Source: Cryptomeria japonica
Taxonomy: Eukaryota; Streptophyta; Pinopsida; Cupressales; Cupressaceae
Assembly: GCF_030272615.1 (NCBI RefSeq)
Contig: NC_081413.1
Span: 717,793,867-717,857,866 of the forward strand
Length of the DNA stretch: 64,000 bases
Direction: 5' to 3'
The notes beneath the pieces were generated by a model that searched no databases, was not told the DNA's origin, and was given only the letters and a program-made list of their open reading frames with translations. Position 1 is the stretch's first letter, and every line of letters begins with the position of its first letter. Position numbers and translations under genes: made by a program. This document shows positions 1 through 10,635 of this stretch, one piece after another.

Positions 1-314
1 GTGGTATCTCCTTCATTAAATGTCTCCAATTTATCCCAAATAGCTTTAGCAGTAGATCGATTTGATAATCCCATGATTTGCTGATCTGACAATGCACTCA
101 AAAGTGCTTCTCTTGCTTTGCAATCATTCTCTTCATCTTTACCCAATGTTGGTGGATTAGGTTGATTCTATGTAGGACCAACATAGCCATTCTTTTTAAC
201 ATCCCATATGTCTTTTCCAAGGCAATTTAGATGTGTCTCTATTCGGATATTCCATATACCATAGTTGGTTCCATCAAGTTTCAGACTGTGCTTCCTGAAA
301 AAGTTAGTTTCCAT
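1..314 (-). pseudogene. Copia gag N-terminus of element Z, cut by window edge
   Basis: Read on the minus strand, an ATG at 312-314 opens a frame beginning METNFFRKHSLKLDGTNYGI, followed by a tryptophan-rich stretch and AIWDKLETF. This is the layout of the copia-type Gag N-terminal region (DUF4219 then UBN2 family), which forms the retrotransposon particle. The ATG lies 44 bp after the primer-binding site. One in-frame stop (complement of CTA at 168-170) interrupts the frame, and the rest of Gag and Pol lie left of the window. The family assignment rests on motif recognition, and the copy is presumably dead. Confidence 0.8.
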
Positions 315-357
315 AGAATCTCCTCAAGCTGTTAAACTTCTGCAAAAAGAGGACTTA

Positions 358-369
358 GCTCTGATACCA
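358..369 (-). other. Primer-binding site of element Z (Met-tRNA)
   Basis: The complement reads TGGTATCAGAGC, the usual plant copia primer-binding site that pairs with the 3' end of initiator methionine tRNA. It lies two bases from the LTR edge at 372, which fixes the orientation of Z as minus. Confidence 0.9.
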
Positions 370-371
370 AT

Positions 372-929
372 TGTTAGGACCTAGGAGGCAACTGAGAGGG
401 GGGTGGGGATGAATCAGTTGTCTAATAATTTAAACCCAAATATAACTTAATTAAACTTGATGCATAATACCGATAAGCCAAAATTAAGCCGGTTGACAGA
501 TTAGCAGTTAATATTAATACCGGTGAAGCTTAATGCATAAAACAAAAAGAGAAACAATATCCATAACACACAACACATAGATTTGTAGGTGGAAACCCTG
601 TAAGGGGAAAAACCATGGTGGGAAACCTTACCCAGAATCAGATGATACTACTATAGATAGTATGTGTACATAAATGGGGTTTGCACATGTAGAAAGGCCA
701 ACCGCCTAGAGCTCACTGCTCAATAACAAAATAGGAGGCACACTGACTACATTTGGATGATTAAATCCAATGATAATGTATTTCTCAATGTAGCATCTTC
801 AATGTTGGATTCAGTACCGGTTAAGCTTTGATAATCACCTTCAAACCTTCCTTGAACCTTCTTTATGGTCTGCTCATATGATATTCAATATTTGCACATA
901 CCATGTCACAAAACCATATACCTATGTGT
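372..929 (-). repeat. 5' LTR of element Z, left piece
   Basis: The LTR begins TGTTAGGACC next to the Met PBS and carries the G-run followed by TGAATCAG that recurs near the same end of the other copia LTRs here. It is interrupted at 929/930 by element A and resumes at 15468. The two pieces add up to about 1080 bp. The last five bases (925-929, TGTGT) are the A target site. Confidence 0.85.
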
Positions 930-2101
930 TGATGAATACTAAGAGGGGGGGGGGGTGAATTAGTATGCCAAAAATATTTGCACTTAAACACTTTGCAAGA
1001 CTAATAGTAAACTGGTAAAATAGTTTAGCAGACAAACCAGTTAACACACATGCAAACCAAATAGCTAATAATGCAGTCACCCACAGAAGCACAAACACCA
1101 TAACACAAGAGATTTTGACGTGGAAACCTAAATGGGAAAAACCATGGTGAGATGGAACTCACAAGTAACTATCTACAGAATAGGAACCAGACCGGTTAAG
1201 GTCAGACTAGTTAAGATCTTACAATGTTCTTTACCAGAATAGATCCTATTAGGAATCTCAATCTCTGTTAGGAAATAAGTCCGATTAAAGACTACCTTGC
1301 TAGAGGATTTTAAATCCATAGATGTGAACCACCTTGTTAGAGGATTTACAAAAGACTTTTGGGCCTACCTAATTAAGGACTATAGACTTGTCAAAGATGT
1401 GAGTAATCAACAAGTGATTGATCTAGCTAATAGCATAGACTGCTTGGTTAGATCCTTGATAGCTCGTTCCTAATGCATTCTAGCATTACTTCAGTCTTCT
1501 ACACATTCATTCTCTCTCTAACTCCTCAACCACCTTAAACCCTAGCCACAATATCAACTATCGGAACAATAGCATTATCAACAACCTAAAACCCTAGACA
1601 TGATGTCCTTATAAAGGAATCTGATTTCATGTCAGTCCAATAGGATTACATTACAATTTCCTAGGTTCAATGAATCTAGATATATCTAGTAACATGAAAC
1701 AAAATGCACCGCTAAAGTGTAGACACCATCAAACAATCGGTGGATGGTAACTCATCACAAAATGTCGGTTGGTAACACATCACAGAGTATTACCGGTTCA
1801 TACAAAATGCCGATTCAAGCTAAATGTCAGTTGCCAGTTTGACAAAATGAAGACTAAGAAGTATGTGTTCTGTCGCTTTGATCCTTCGTACCGCTTGATA
1901 TCCTCGAACCACTTGGGGTTAACATGCTGCGTTAGACCGGTAAACACATTCGATAAAACACCAATAGTCTAACGACTATAATACAACATACCGGTTGCAA
2001 CATATTTCGGTTGAGTTTAGGCTCATACATATAAAGAAGATCTCAATGTAAGTGTGTGTCCATCAATGACAATCACATCATAAACATAAAAAATGCCAAC
2101 A
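930..2101 (-). repeat. 3' LTR of element A
   Basis: Starts TGATGAATAC and ends GCCAACA on the + strand; 1172 bp. It is nearly collinear with the 1168-bp copy at 14295-15462. The polypurine tract adjoins its right edge, so in element orientation this is the 3' LTR. Confidence 0.93.
1607..1618 (-). promoter_or_regulatory. TATA-like box in A LTR
   Basis: CCTTATAAAGGA, nearly self-complementary, lies about 480 bp from the U3 end of the LTR (2101). That is a plausible spacing for a copia U3 promoter. The same motif is present in the other LTR near 14970. The call rests on sequence pattern only. Confidence 0.45.
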
Positions 2102-2388
2102 ATCTCCCCCTTTGGCATTGATGGCAACACTTAGGAAAATAAAATTTTGACATCTAAGTGTTTTACAACAAAATCATGCCATTAGCAAAATTTCTCCCCC
2201 TAAGCATATACACTATCCCTTTAACAATACAATGTATAACTATTTTGCACATAGAGATATCAGAGCATACATCAAAATTTTAAATACCAGATACTTCTCC
2301 CTCTTAGAATACTTCTCCCCCTTTGCCAACAATGACAAAGTACAGCTGAACAACCCCTGTTTCCATTTGGTATTAAAATAATAAAAGT
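2102..2388 (-). other. A 3' untranslated region with polypurine tracts
   Basis: The complement of 2102-2115 is CCAAAGGGGGAGAT, the polypurine tract that primes plus-strand synthesis, directly against the LTR. Further purine tracts of the same kind lie near 2193 and 2316. TGGCATTGATGGCAA (2113-2127) pairs imperfectly with an LTR segment near 2058-2072. No coding sequence is seen between the tract and the ORF2 stop. Confidence 0.75.
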
Positions 2389-5300
2389 TTATGACAATAA
2401 GGAATAAAACTTGTCAAAAACAGATTTAAAGTCCTGCAAGAACTGTTTCATAGATAAAGACCAGGACTCAAGTAGGGAGGTGGCTACTTCTTTCTCTGTC
2501 TGCATTTGGGAGACTTGTTCTTCCATGGTGTCAATTGTGCTCATCTCCTGTGTCACTGTTAAGGCATCCAGATTTAGATAGCACTTCTGAAGAATTTGCA
2601 GACATGGGAGTAGAACCAATTGTAGCTCCTACAAATCTCAAGACCGGGTGCTGATCTCATGCTCCATTTTTGCTATCTGGATGTGAAACTGGTGAACGGT
2701 TTTCCCATAGGCTGTAAAGGAGTCATAAGGTGGCTTGATTGTGCTCATGTAGGACTGCACGTCAGATTGAAGCTTTTTCTTCTATGCAATCACATCATCA
2801 TAGAATAGATGGGGTTGGTAAATCTTGCTGAGTAGAAGATTCCCCTCATCCAGAGTGTCCCTTATATCCTTTTGTTCTTTTTGGAGTTTAGTCCAGAGCC
2901 CATTTAACTTCTTCAACAGAGCAGTATTTAGAGCCTTTTGATGCTCTTTCTTAGCATTTGCCTCTGCTACCTCTTCTAAGCTCTGCAATTGATCATCTAC
3001 TGCTGTGCATAAGAGCTTTAGTTGTGCCAATGATGAGTCAGAACTGGGGAGGTTTGTACCAGGTAACAAACTGGTAAGAGTGTCCACCATAGCTTGGATC
3101 ACATCTTCCTCCTTCTTCCTCCTTAACACCTCAAGGCATTCTTGAGCAACCTTGATGCTCTATAGTAGCTCTATTTCACTTGCAAACTGGAGGTCAATAG
3201 GACTGGTAAGGTTAGCCGGTTTGGCTTGACTACAAGTTGCCTTAGGTGTCTCCATCTACGTACTTTTTGCCGCTTCTCCTGCCTTGTCTTCCTTTGTTTT
3301 CTTCTTTACCGCTTCTCTTCTCTTTTCCTTTTCCTTCTCTTCCTCTTCCTTCTTCCTTTTCTCTATTTCCTTCTTCTTCTCCTCGTCCTTATCTTCCTCT
3401 TCCTTCTTCTTTATTTCTTCCTTTTGCTTCTCTTCTTCCTTTCTCTTTTTCTCATCCTCTTCCTCTTTCTGCTTCCTTGCATCTTCTTGTTTCTTTTTCT
3501 CTTCTTCCTCTTCTTTTCTTTTCTTTTCTTCTTCTTTTCTCTTCTTCCTCTTCTTTTATTTTCTTTTCTTCTTCTTTTCTCTTTTCTTCCTATTTCCATT
3601 TCTCCTCATCTTCTTCCTTTTTCTTCTTCTCTGCTTCATACTTCTTCTTCTTCTCCTCTTCATCTTTCTTCTTCTTCTCCTCTTCATCTTTCTTCTCCTC
3701 TTCTTGCTTCTTTGCTTCCTCCTTTTTGTCCTCTTTTTCCTTTTGCTTTATTTCCTGTTCAACCTGTCTTGTTGCTTCTGATGGTGTACCCTAAGTAATA
3801 TCTTCTCCATCCAGAGCATCGACATCAATAGTATCGATAGGTTCAGTAACCGGATTTCCTTCATCATCAAAAGCTTCATCCGGTTTTGTTATTACCAGTT
3901 CTTGCTCAGCCTTTCGTTTGGTTTCAGCCACTTGATGCATTTTGAGAGCTTCTAGAGAAAGGGTGTGTGTATTCTTGAGCCCTTCTTTACCCTTCCCTTC
4001 AAGAACAAGAGTCTTCTTCTTCGCATGAAGAAGAGGCCTTTGTATTTGTTCATTACTTCAAACAGTTCTAAGTTTGATACATCAGGAAAATGTTCAGCAA
4101 AAACTTTCTCTCTCATTTCCTGTTCGTGCTCTATGGCAATGCGCCATTTATTGTCTAAGGACTTATACAAAGAATTCAATGTCTCATCTCTAATTTCTGA
4201 AGGCGACTAGTTATTTATACATAAATACTGAATAATTAATTTTTCTACCGCTTCCTTTTCATCATCATTAAAGTCATCAAAACAATCAATCAAATCATTC
4301 AACACTTTTCTCCTAATGTTTTTGATGGTTCTTTGACAATGTGTCAAAGGTTTGTAGGAGGAGATGTCAATATTTACCGATGCCAATGATGCTAGTTCAT
4401 TCTTTATCTTTTTCTTTGCTTGACGTGTCTTCTTTAGTTTTTCCTCAGACACAGTTTCTTCTGAGTCTGGATAGGTATTCCTTGTCTTCCTCTTTCTCTT
4501 GAACACTTTAGCAGGTGCCGCTTCAAGTTTCTTTTTAGCCGGTGACTGCTTGGTCACTACAGGACTGGCTATAGTAGCTGATGCTGATGCTGAAGGCACT
4601 ATTTTTGCCTTCTTCACTGAAGGTTCTTTTCCTTTCTTTACTAAGGGTTCCTCAATTGGTGTTATCCTTTCTAGGTAGGTGGCAGTTATTTTTGCCTTTG
4701 GATCAAGCGGTGAGGCAATAAGGGTTGAGGCATATCCTTCCAGCATATCATTCATTACCTCATAGCCCACGGGCTCCACTTCCTCTTGTCTGGGCTCAAC
4801 AGCCTCCATTATGCATTGATCCACTTTAATGGTGAAAAAAATATCATCTTCATATTTCTTGACAATATCACCTGATATTCTCACCCTCCAACTCATTTTG
4901 TGTCTGAACTCATCAAAGTACTTGTTTAGAACTTCAGGGTAACTGGTTCCAACTACTTGAATGCTTTCCTTGATTTTCTTGGTTACCGGTTGGTCAGCAG
5001 ACCACTGGACATCACCTACTCCTGGAAAATAGCCTTGGAAGTAAAAGAATAGCCCAACCAGTAGTTGTCCAAACTTGAACCTCAATGCATTATCCTGTTT
5101 GATTGATTTCAAATTCAATAGGAGTTGCCTTTGCATCCTGGTGCATAGGTCAAATGATGCATCCTCCTTGATCATCCGGTAAGCGACATTTACCACTGCA
5201 ATAGATACAAAGTTAATTCTACTAGCTGAGAACATCCGGTATCCAATCACCATAAATGCATATTTCACCAGATCATCCTTGATAGAATTGACGGTCATAC

Positions 5301-5772
5301 CTCATGAGTCACTCACTAAACCAGTGACCTTGGACATTTCAGTTTTTCTTACCATCCTTAGGGCTGGCCCTTCCCCTGTATTGCAGAAAATGATGACAAC
5401 ATGAATTTCTTGTGGTGTTATATCATGCGTTCTTTCCAGGTACATCTTGTCACCATGAACTCTGCTCAGAATGATCCTAATGTGATCATCTGTGAAATCC
5501 TCTAGGAAATAAACAGCATTGTGGAGCTTCTTCTTCTCCAAGATACTATACTCTGGTTTGATCTTTTTATCTTGTCCACAGAAAAAACCTAGTTGCGAGT
5601 GAATTACTAGAGACCCTAGGTCTTCTATTTTACAATCTATGTAATCTGAGATTCCCTCTTCTACTATCACACTAGCTGGAACTTGTGATAGGGCATTATA
5701 TCTAGACTTACATTGAATAAAGCTTGCTGAATCTATAGATGTACTAGAACTAGTATGGGATGCAGAAGCCAT
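2389..5772 (-). pseudogene. ORF2 of element A: large unrecognised protein, broken
   Basis: An ATG at 5770-5772 (MASASHTSSS) opens about 1128 codons that read mostly in one frame to a stop at 2389. Layout: a globular N-terminal part of roughly 330 residues with RIILSRVHGDKMYLERTHDI and FKFGQLLVGLFF; a basic region (KRKRKTR, KKTRQAKKK) that could be a nuclear localisation signal; an acidic helical stretch (NDDEKEAVEKLIIQYL); a Lys/Glu-rich tract; and a C-terminal coiled coil. In-frame stops occur at 5302-5304 and 4207-4209. A frameshift near 4050 is compensated within the Lys/Glu tract, and more stops follow near 2640-2790. It is homologous to ORF2 of element B along its length. It shows no retroviral enzyme motif. 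I do not recognise the family; a plant mobile-domain or Athila ORF1-like origin is possible but untested. Confidence 0.7.
3260..3760 (-). repeat. GAA/GAG-rich tract coding for Lys/Glu repeats
   Basis: On the minus strand this is almost pure purine (GAAGAAGAG and relatives) and codes for repeated E-E-E-K-K-K runs inside ORF2 of A. On the + strand the same bases give long Phe/Leu/Ser-rich open frames, which are artefacts of the purine bias. Frame slippage here probably restores the ORF2 frame lost near 4050. Confidence 0.75.
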
Positions 5773-6010
5773 GATAGAAACTAAAAACTTGAAAAACACC
5801 TTTCAAAAAATGTGAATTTAGGGCTTTCAGATTCTTCTCCACCTCTCACTCTATCGGTTGCTGAATCACCGCTTTGCGTTCTTCACTTAACCATTTGCAA
5901 TTTGAATTTGAATCTCCTTCAAGTTTTCTTAAATTCTCAAAATCGCAGCACAAATCGCTTTTTCATCACTCTGCACTCAAAAACCTCCTTCGCTTTGAAA
6001 ATTGATAGTG
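5773..6010 (-). other. ORF2 leader of element A, proximal part
   Basis: This non-coding stretch lies between the ORF2 ATG and the B insertion. Before B inserted, it was continuous with 12765-12966, giving a spacer of about 440 bp between Gag and ORF2. The start context is ATCATGG, the same as at the ORF2 start in B. No ORF is seen here. Confidence 0.6.
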
Positions 6011-6535
6011 AGAAATGTTAGGGTTCCCACAGATACTGAGAGGGGGGGGTGAATCAGTATCTGACCGGTTTTGTAATTTTCTTAAAACTGAACATGCAAA
6101 ACATAAAGTAACAGTATACCAGTATGCAAGAATTAATGTAAATAATAGAATCAAAAACATCCACATGAAAAGAACACCATAACACAAGATGTTTATCGAG
6201 GAAACCCGGTGTGGGAAAAACCTCAGTGGGATTTGTGACCCACAATATTCACTTATTGGCCAATAAGAGAATATTACTTACAATAGGGGCCTGCACATGC
6301 AGGAAGGCCAATTGCCTAGAGCTCACTGCTCAATAAGAAGTCACACTGACTTACAATGAGGATTATACAAATCCAATGATTTGTACTACTTTACAATAGC
6401 ATCTTCAATGCCAGATTCAGTACCGGTTCTTGCTCTGTTCTTTACATATACCCTTGACCTACAATTCGCACATTAGGTCTGCATTATAATTTATTTATGC
6501 TTTCTATCCATATCCTACAAATGTCTAAAATGATC

Positions 6536-6549
6536 TCTTTTATATACAA
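6536..6549 (-). promoter_or_regulatory. TATA-like box in B LTR
   Basis: The complement reads CTTGTATATAAAAG about 390 bp from the U3 edge (6933). It is conserved in the partner LTR near 12366. It is the best core-promoter candidate for B genomic RNA. Confidence 0.5.
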
Positions 6550-6717
6550 GAGTCATTTTACAATTTTCCAAGTCGGCTTACAATAATAAACAAAATATTA
6601 CATATCAAAAATCCTGTCGGCCTCTGTGCCGGTATACATATTTCCTTCTGTGCCGGTGCCGATGTAGATTGATCTTGTTGATTCTGGTGCACTGTCTTGT
6701 TTGAATAATGCTTTTTT

Positions 6718-6882
6718 GGTATAATGTCTTGCCGGTGCCATAGGATTGCAAGGTTGCTTGTGTAATGCTTTTTCCGGTATAATGTCTTGCCGGTGCCATA
6801 GGATTGCAAGGTTGCCTATGTAATGCTATTGCCAGTATAATGTCTTGTCGGTGCCATAGGATTGCAAGGTTGCCATCAATGA
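6718..6882. repeat. Three 58-bp tandem repeats in B 3' LTR
   Basis: Units begin at 6718, 6776 and 6834 and share GTATAATGTCTTG and GGTGCCATAGGATTGCAAGG. They lie in U3, upstream of the TATA-like box in element orientation, where tandem repeats often act as enhancers. Short open frames across them are repeat artefacts. Confidence 0.85.
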
Positions 6883-6933
6883 CAAAACCTTCAATCACAC
6901 ACAATGTCTCATTGGAGTGTCCATATGCCAACA

Positions 6934-7138
6934 ATCTCCCCCTTTGGCATTGATGGCAACACTCATGAGAAATTTCAAAAAGATATCCAAAAATGTGTAG
7001 ACCAAAAATGTTACCAAAAATGTGAGAGCTCCCCCTGAGCATGTGATCCCTGTGCTTTGAATTTTCTCATCCTACTACTCCCCCTTTGGCATCAATGACA
7101 AAGGTTAGTAGATTTTGTAGTTGTACCAATCCATAACC
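6934..7138 (-). other. B 3' untranslated region with polypurine tracts
   Basis: The polypurine tract (complement CCAAAGGGGGAGAT) adjoins the LTR. A second copy near 7078-7090 and a shorter purine tract near 7030 follow. TGGCATTGATGGCAA at 6945-6959 is complementary to LTR bases near 6870-6885. No coding sequence is seen. Confidence 0.75.
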
Positions 7139-10100
7139 TCAACCTTGTAGTTGGGTAGTTATTAACTGAAGAATATCTCCCAAAATTAAGTTTATACCAT
7201 CCATAAACTTCTTGCTATCTTTTATTGCTATCTTAGTTCTGTATACTGTACTGGTGAGATGCTGCAAGTGCTCTGCTGGTGTTTTTCTTCCTTGTGTTAG
7301 TGCCTCTGAGATTTCCTTCCACAGAGATGCTAAATAGTCCAATCTTGGACTTAGTTTAGATCTCAAGAATTTTGCCTTGTTTATTATTTTCTCTTTCTCT
7401 CTTTCTAATTTGAGCAATTCTTCCTCAAAATTTGTTATCTTTTCCTCAAAATCTGATAATGCATCGGGTGAGTTAACAAAATTATCTGCAAGTTTATTTA
7501 TCTCTTCCTGTACCTTGCTCATCTTTTTGTCTACATCTATGGTCAAAATTTTTATCTTACATATGTCTTTGTACAGAGTTTTGTGTTCTTTCAATAAATT
7601 GCATAGTTCCGGTAGAAGTGTGTCAAATTCCCTATTACACTTCTTTATTCCTTCCTCAAAGAATTTTTGTTTCTCTTTTTCTACACTTTCCTTTATAGAT
7701 TCTACCTTTGTTTGTTCAAAATTTCCAGAAATATATTTACAAAGTGTATCCAATTGGCCTAAAGAATCTTTGCTGGCTATATTACAATTTGGAGCTATTG
7801 ATTTCAAAACAGGAATTGAATCATCTATCGCTTTATAGGCTTGTGAGCTATAATCAGTTATTTTCTTGATAGATTCAAGAAATACCTCTGTTACATTTGA
7901 TGGTGATCCAACAAACTGAGTGCCGGTGGAAGTGACCATGCTAGTATTGACCTTTGGTAGGTCTGTTTGTGTCTCCGTCTCTTTAAGCACTAGTTTTCCT
8001 GCATCATTTCGTATCGGTGGCATCTGTTCTAGAGCCTTTAGCTCTATTGGTTTCTTTGTTTGTGTTCTGGATTCCATCTTTTTCTCTGAATCTGCTGCTA
8101 GTTGCTCTTTGTTTCCTGTTGCCAGTTGCTCTTTATTTCCTGATTTATCTGTTGTATCCTTATCTACCACTATGTTGATTTTTTGAGTATCAACATTCAT
8201 AGTATATAGGACTTCAGGATTAGTATTATTATCCTCTGTGTCCATACTCTTCGCTGCTAGTTGATCTTCTACAGTTGTTGTTTTTATCGATGGAGTATTT
8301 AAAGGAGGTGGGGGTAAGTTGTCTCTGATCTTGATACTTGGTGGCCCACCAACTTTACCTTTCCTTTTGTCCTTTTGATGTACCAGAATGGGCTTGGGAT
8401 TCCTATATTCTTCTTGTTTTTCCTTTTCAACCAAGAATGTATCCCAACCATCTTTTGTTTCCTTTGAAACTTTAGTAACTCTACCTGCCATTAGTGATAT
8501 TTGTCGGTGTGCAGTGGAAAAAACTATCTGGTTGGCCTGAGCTATCAGATCATCAATTTCCTTAGGAGAGTTGACCGGGTATACTACAAGTAATTTTTCT
8601 ATTTTTATTTTCTTATCCAACTCAATTATTCCTTGCCTTCTAGCCTCAAGTCTTTTATATAGTTCATCAAGAATTTCATTTAAGACTTGCAACAAAAACT
8701 TTTTATACATGTCCATGTGTAATATGACACTCTCTTCAACTTGTCCTTTCTCATCATCTAATAGGGTTTTATAGATTTTCCCTATGTTTTTCAATTTACC
8801 TTCCTCTGTGATCTCATTCAGTAATATGTCAAGAGGGGCCAAGTCAGTGTTTGTCTTCTTCTTCTTTTTGGGGGTCAGCTTCTTCTTAGGTGTGACTTTC
8901 TTGACCGGAGATCTTACGGCTTGTTGCTTTTGTCTTGTCCTTCTAGGTGAAGGAGTGGTTACCGGTGAGGGGTCTCTTTTCCTGACAACTCTTTTGAAAG
9001 TTGTTGGTATATCTCCTTTTGAGGAAGTGCATACCAGTGATAGATGAGTTTCAGGTTGTTGGGCTGCCAACTCATCTTCAATTATGCCGGTTTTCTTTAA
9101 TACATCTTCTTTTATGGCTTTTGCTTGTCTGGTTCCTTTTCTCACAAATGCCTCAACCTTTTTCACTCTCTTTTTAGATTGAATTTGACTTTCAATGGTC
9201 TCAGCACTACCAAATACTTCTTCCTTTGGTTCATTGGGGGCTTCTAGAAGTGCTTTGGCATAAGTTTCAACTATGTGGTCATCTATTTCATACCCCATCT
9301 CTGTTACCCAGATTGTCCTTGGGATGACTACTTCCATCCAGATCTCATCCTTTTTTATTACAAAACATATATCATCCTTGCATTTGTTGACAATTTCTTG
9401 TGATAGTCTGATTCTTTTATTCATTTTGACCTTTAGTGCTTGAAAATACTCATTGATATTCTTTTCTTTGTTTTCACCCATGTGGTTGAATAAGTCAGAC
9501 AATTATTTTCCTACCGGTATGTCAAATCCAAAATCCTTGTTGCCTATACCAGGAGCCTATTTGGTTATATGTAGCATTAAGCATACAAGTAAATTTCCAA
9601 ATCTAAAGGTTCCTTTCTTATCCTTCTTGATTTTTGCTAAATTGTCAATTAACTCATCCTTTAACCATTCACATATATCAATTTTTACATTGTCCTTAAC
9701 CATGTCATAAGCACTCTTTATGCATAAACTAGAAACTGAGTTAAGCCTATTAGCATGAGTTGATTTGTAACCTAAAATCATGCTAACAAATCTAACATTT
9801 GTATCGGTCACATCATTAACCCTCAATGATCTCTTGTCGGATGTTGCACCAATTAAGTTTGTTACCAAGTCATTGGAGACCTTCTTGGTTTTGTCAGGTC
9901 TGTTACCAGTGGAAGGTAACCCTGTTACTGCTTTCACAACTTCCTTTGTAATTTTATGCACTGAGTCAAGCCAAAAGAATGAACCATGTACCCTCCTTAA
10001 AACTATCCTAACCACTTCCTTGGGAAATTCAAGAATGCAGAGGATTTCAGTGAATCCTAGGGTTTCAACAATTTTATGTTCAGGTTTCACATTTTCGGAG

Positions 10101-10329
10101 TTGTCACATATAATAGATTTATACATGTTTTTGATTTCTTCATCACCTAATTCCTCTATGTTGCAATGAATATACATTCTAGGGTCTTCTGCATAAACAA
10201 CACCTTTTGGAATTTTTGAAAAAGCACCTATGTTGTCATCTTTCTTAGCTGAAACACGGGCCTAGGTCATTTTATAACTTTGACTACTATAGGGTTTGCT
10301 TTGAATTCAGGTGCAAAGGAAGATTCCAT
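7139..10329 (-). pseudogene. ORF2 of element B: large unrecognised protein
   Basis: An ATG at 10327-10329 (MESSFAPEFK) starts about 1063 codons. A one-base shift is needed near 10270, after which one frame runs to the stop at 7139. In-frame stops lie at 10262-10264 and two near 9505-9556. The last 787 codons are open. The N-terminal domain has VRIVLRRVHGSFFWLDSVHK, then KITKEVVKAVTGLP and FRFGNLLVCLML. A strongly basic segment (PKKKLTPKKKKK) suggests nuclear or nucleic-acid contact. Proline-rich (NLPPPPLNTP) and polar regions follow, and the last ~250 residues are coiled coil. It aligns by eye with ORF2 of A throughout. There is no enzyme motif and I do not recognise the family. Confidence 0.78.
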
Positions 10330-10635
10330 GATGATAAATACCTTTTTCTGCCTTTGGATGGATTGATTGCTGAAGTGCTTTGCCTCTTTGCTCGGAATGC
10401 CTTAGCTCATAAATCTTTGCGCTCTCTGAAAGTTTGAATTCACGGTGAAATGAAATGGAGCCAAAAACCTTATTTTATAAAGTCTTTTCTACTACCTACC
10501 ACATTAATTGCTTGCCGGTAATGTATTAGCTTAACTTTATTTGCTGATAATGAATGATTTTCAACTTCTTTTCTCTAACCGAGGGAATAATAGCACATGT
10601 GTCATTAGATTGCCAAACCCTCAAGATAATTTTCT
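10330..10635 (-). promoter_or_regulatory. Gag-ORF2 spacer of B with TATA-like motif
   Basis: Non-coding spacer. The complement of 10471-10481 is TTATAAAATA, about 145 bp before the ORF2 ATG. Slightly upstream lies ATTAATGTGGTAGGT (complement of about 10493-10507). The spacer of A has the similar ATTAATTGCGGTAGGT followed by TTTAAAAGG. Conservation of this arrangement outside any ORF suggests that ORF2 has its own promoter, or derives from a gene captured with its promoter. This is an inference from two copies. Confidence 0.45.

Larger units (their letters stand above)
6016..6933 (-). repeat. 3' LTR of element B
   Basis: TGTTAGGGTT to GCCAACA, with the polypurine tract on its right. It contains a G-run plus TGAATCAG near the left end, a TATA-like box near 6540 (complement GTATATAAAA), and three 58-bp tandem repeats. 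Confidence 0.93.

Noticed and set aside
3226-3798. Long + strand open frames rich in Phe, Leu and Ser
   Set aside because: They are the complement of a purine-rich (GAA/GAG) tract that codes for Lys/Glu repeats in ORF2 of A on the minus strand; three + frames stay open together only because of base bias.
2389-5772. ORF2 of A as a retroviral-type env gene
   Set aside because: No signal peptide, no transmembrane segment or cleavage site seen; basic and coiled-coil regions point to an intracellular protein.
6558-7042. Repetitive minus-strand frames containing MAPARHYTGK-like units
   Set aside because: Translation of the 58-bp LTR repeats; the same occurs at 12399-12760. Not a protein gene.
7377-9047. 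Several + strand frames of 67-153 codons opposite ORF2 of B
   Set aside because: They mirror the minus-strand ORF, have no motif and no independent start context.
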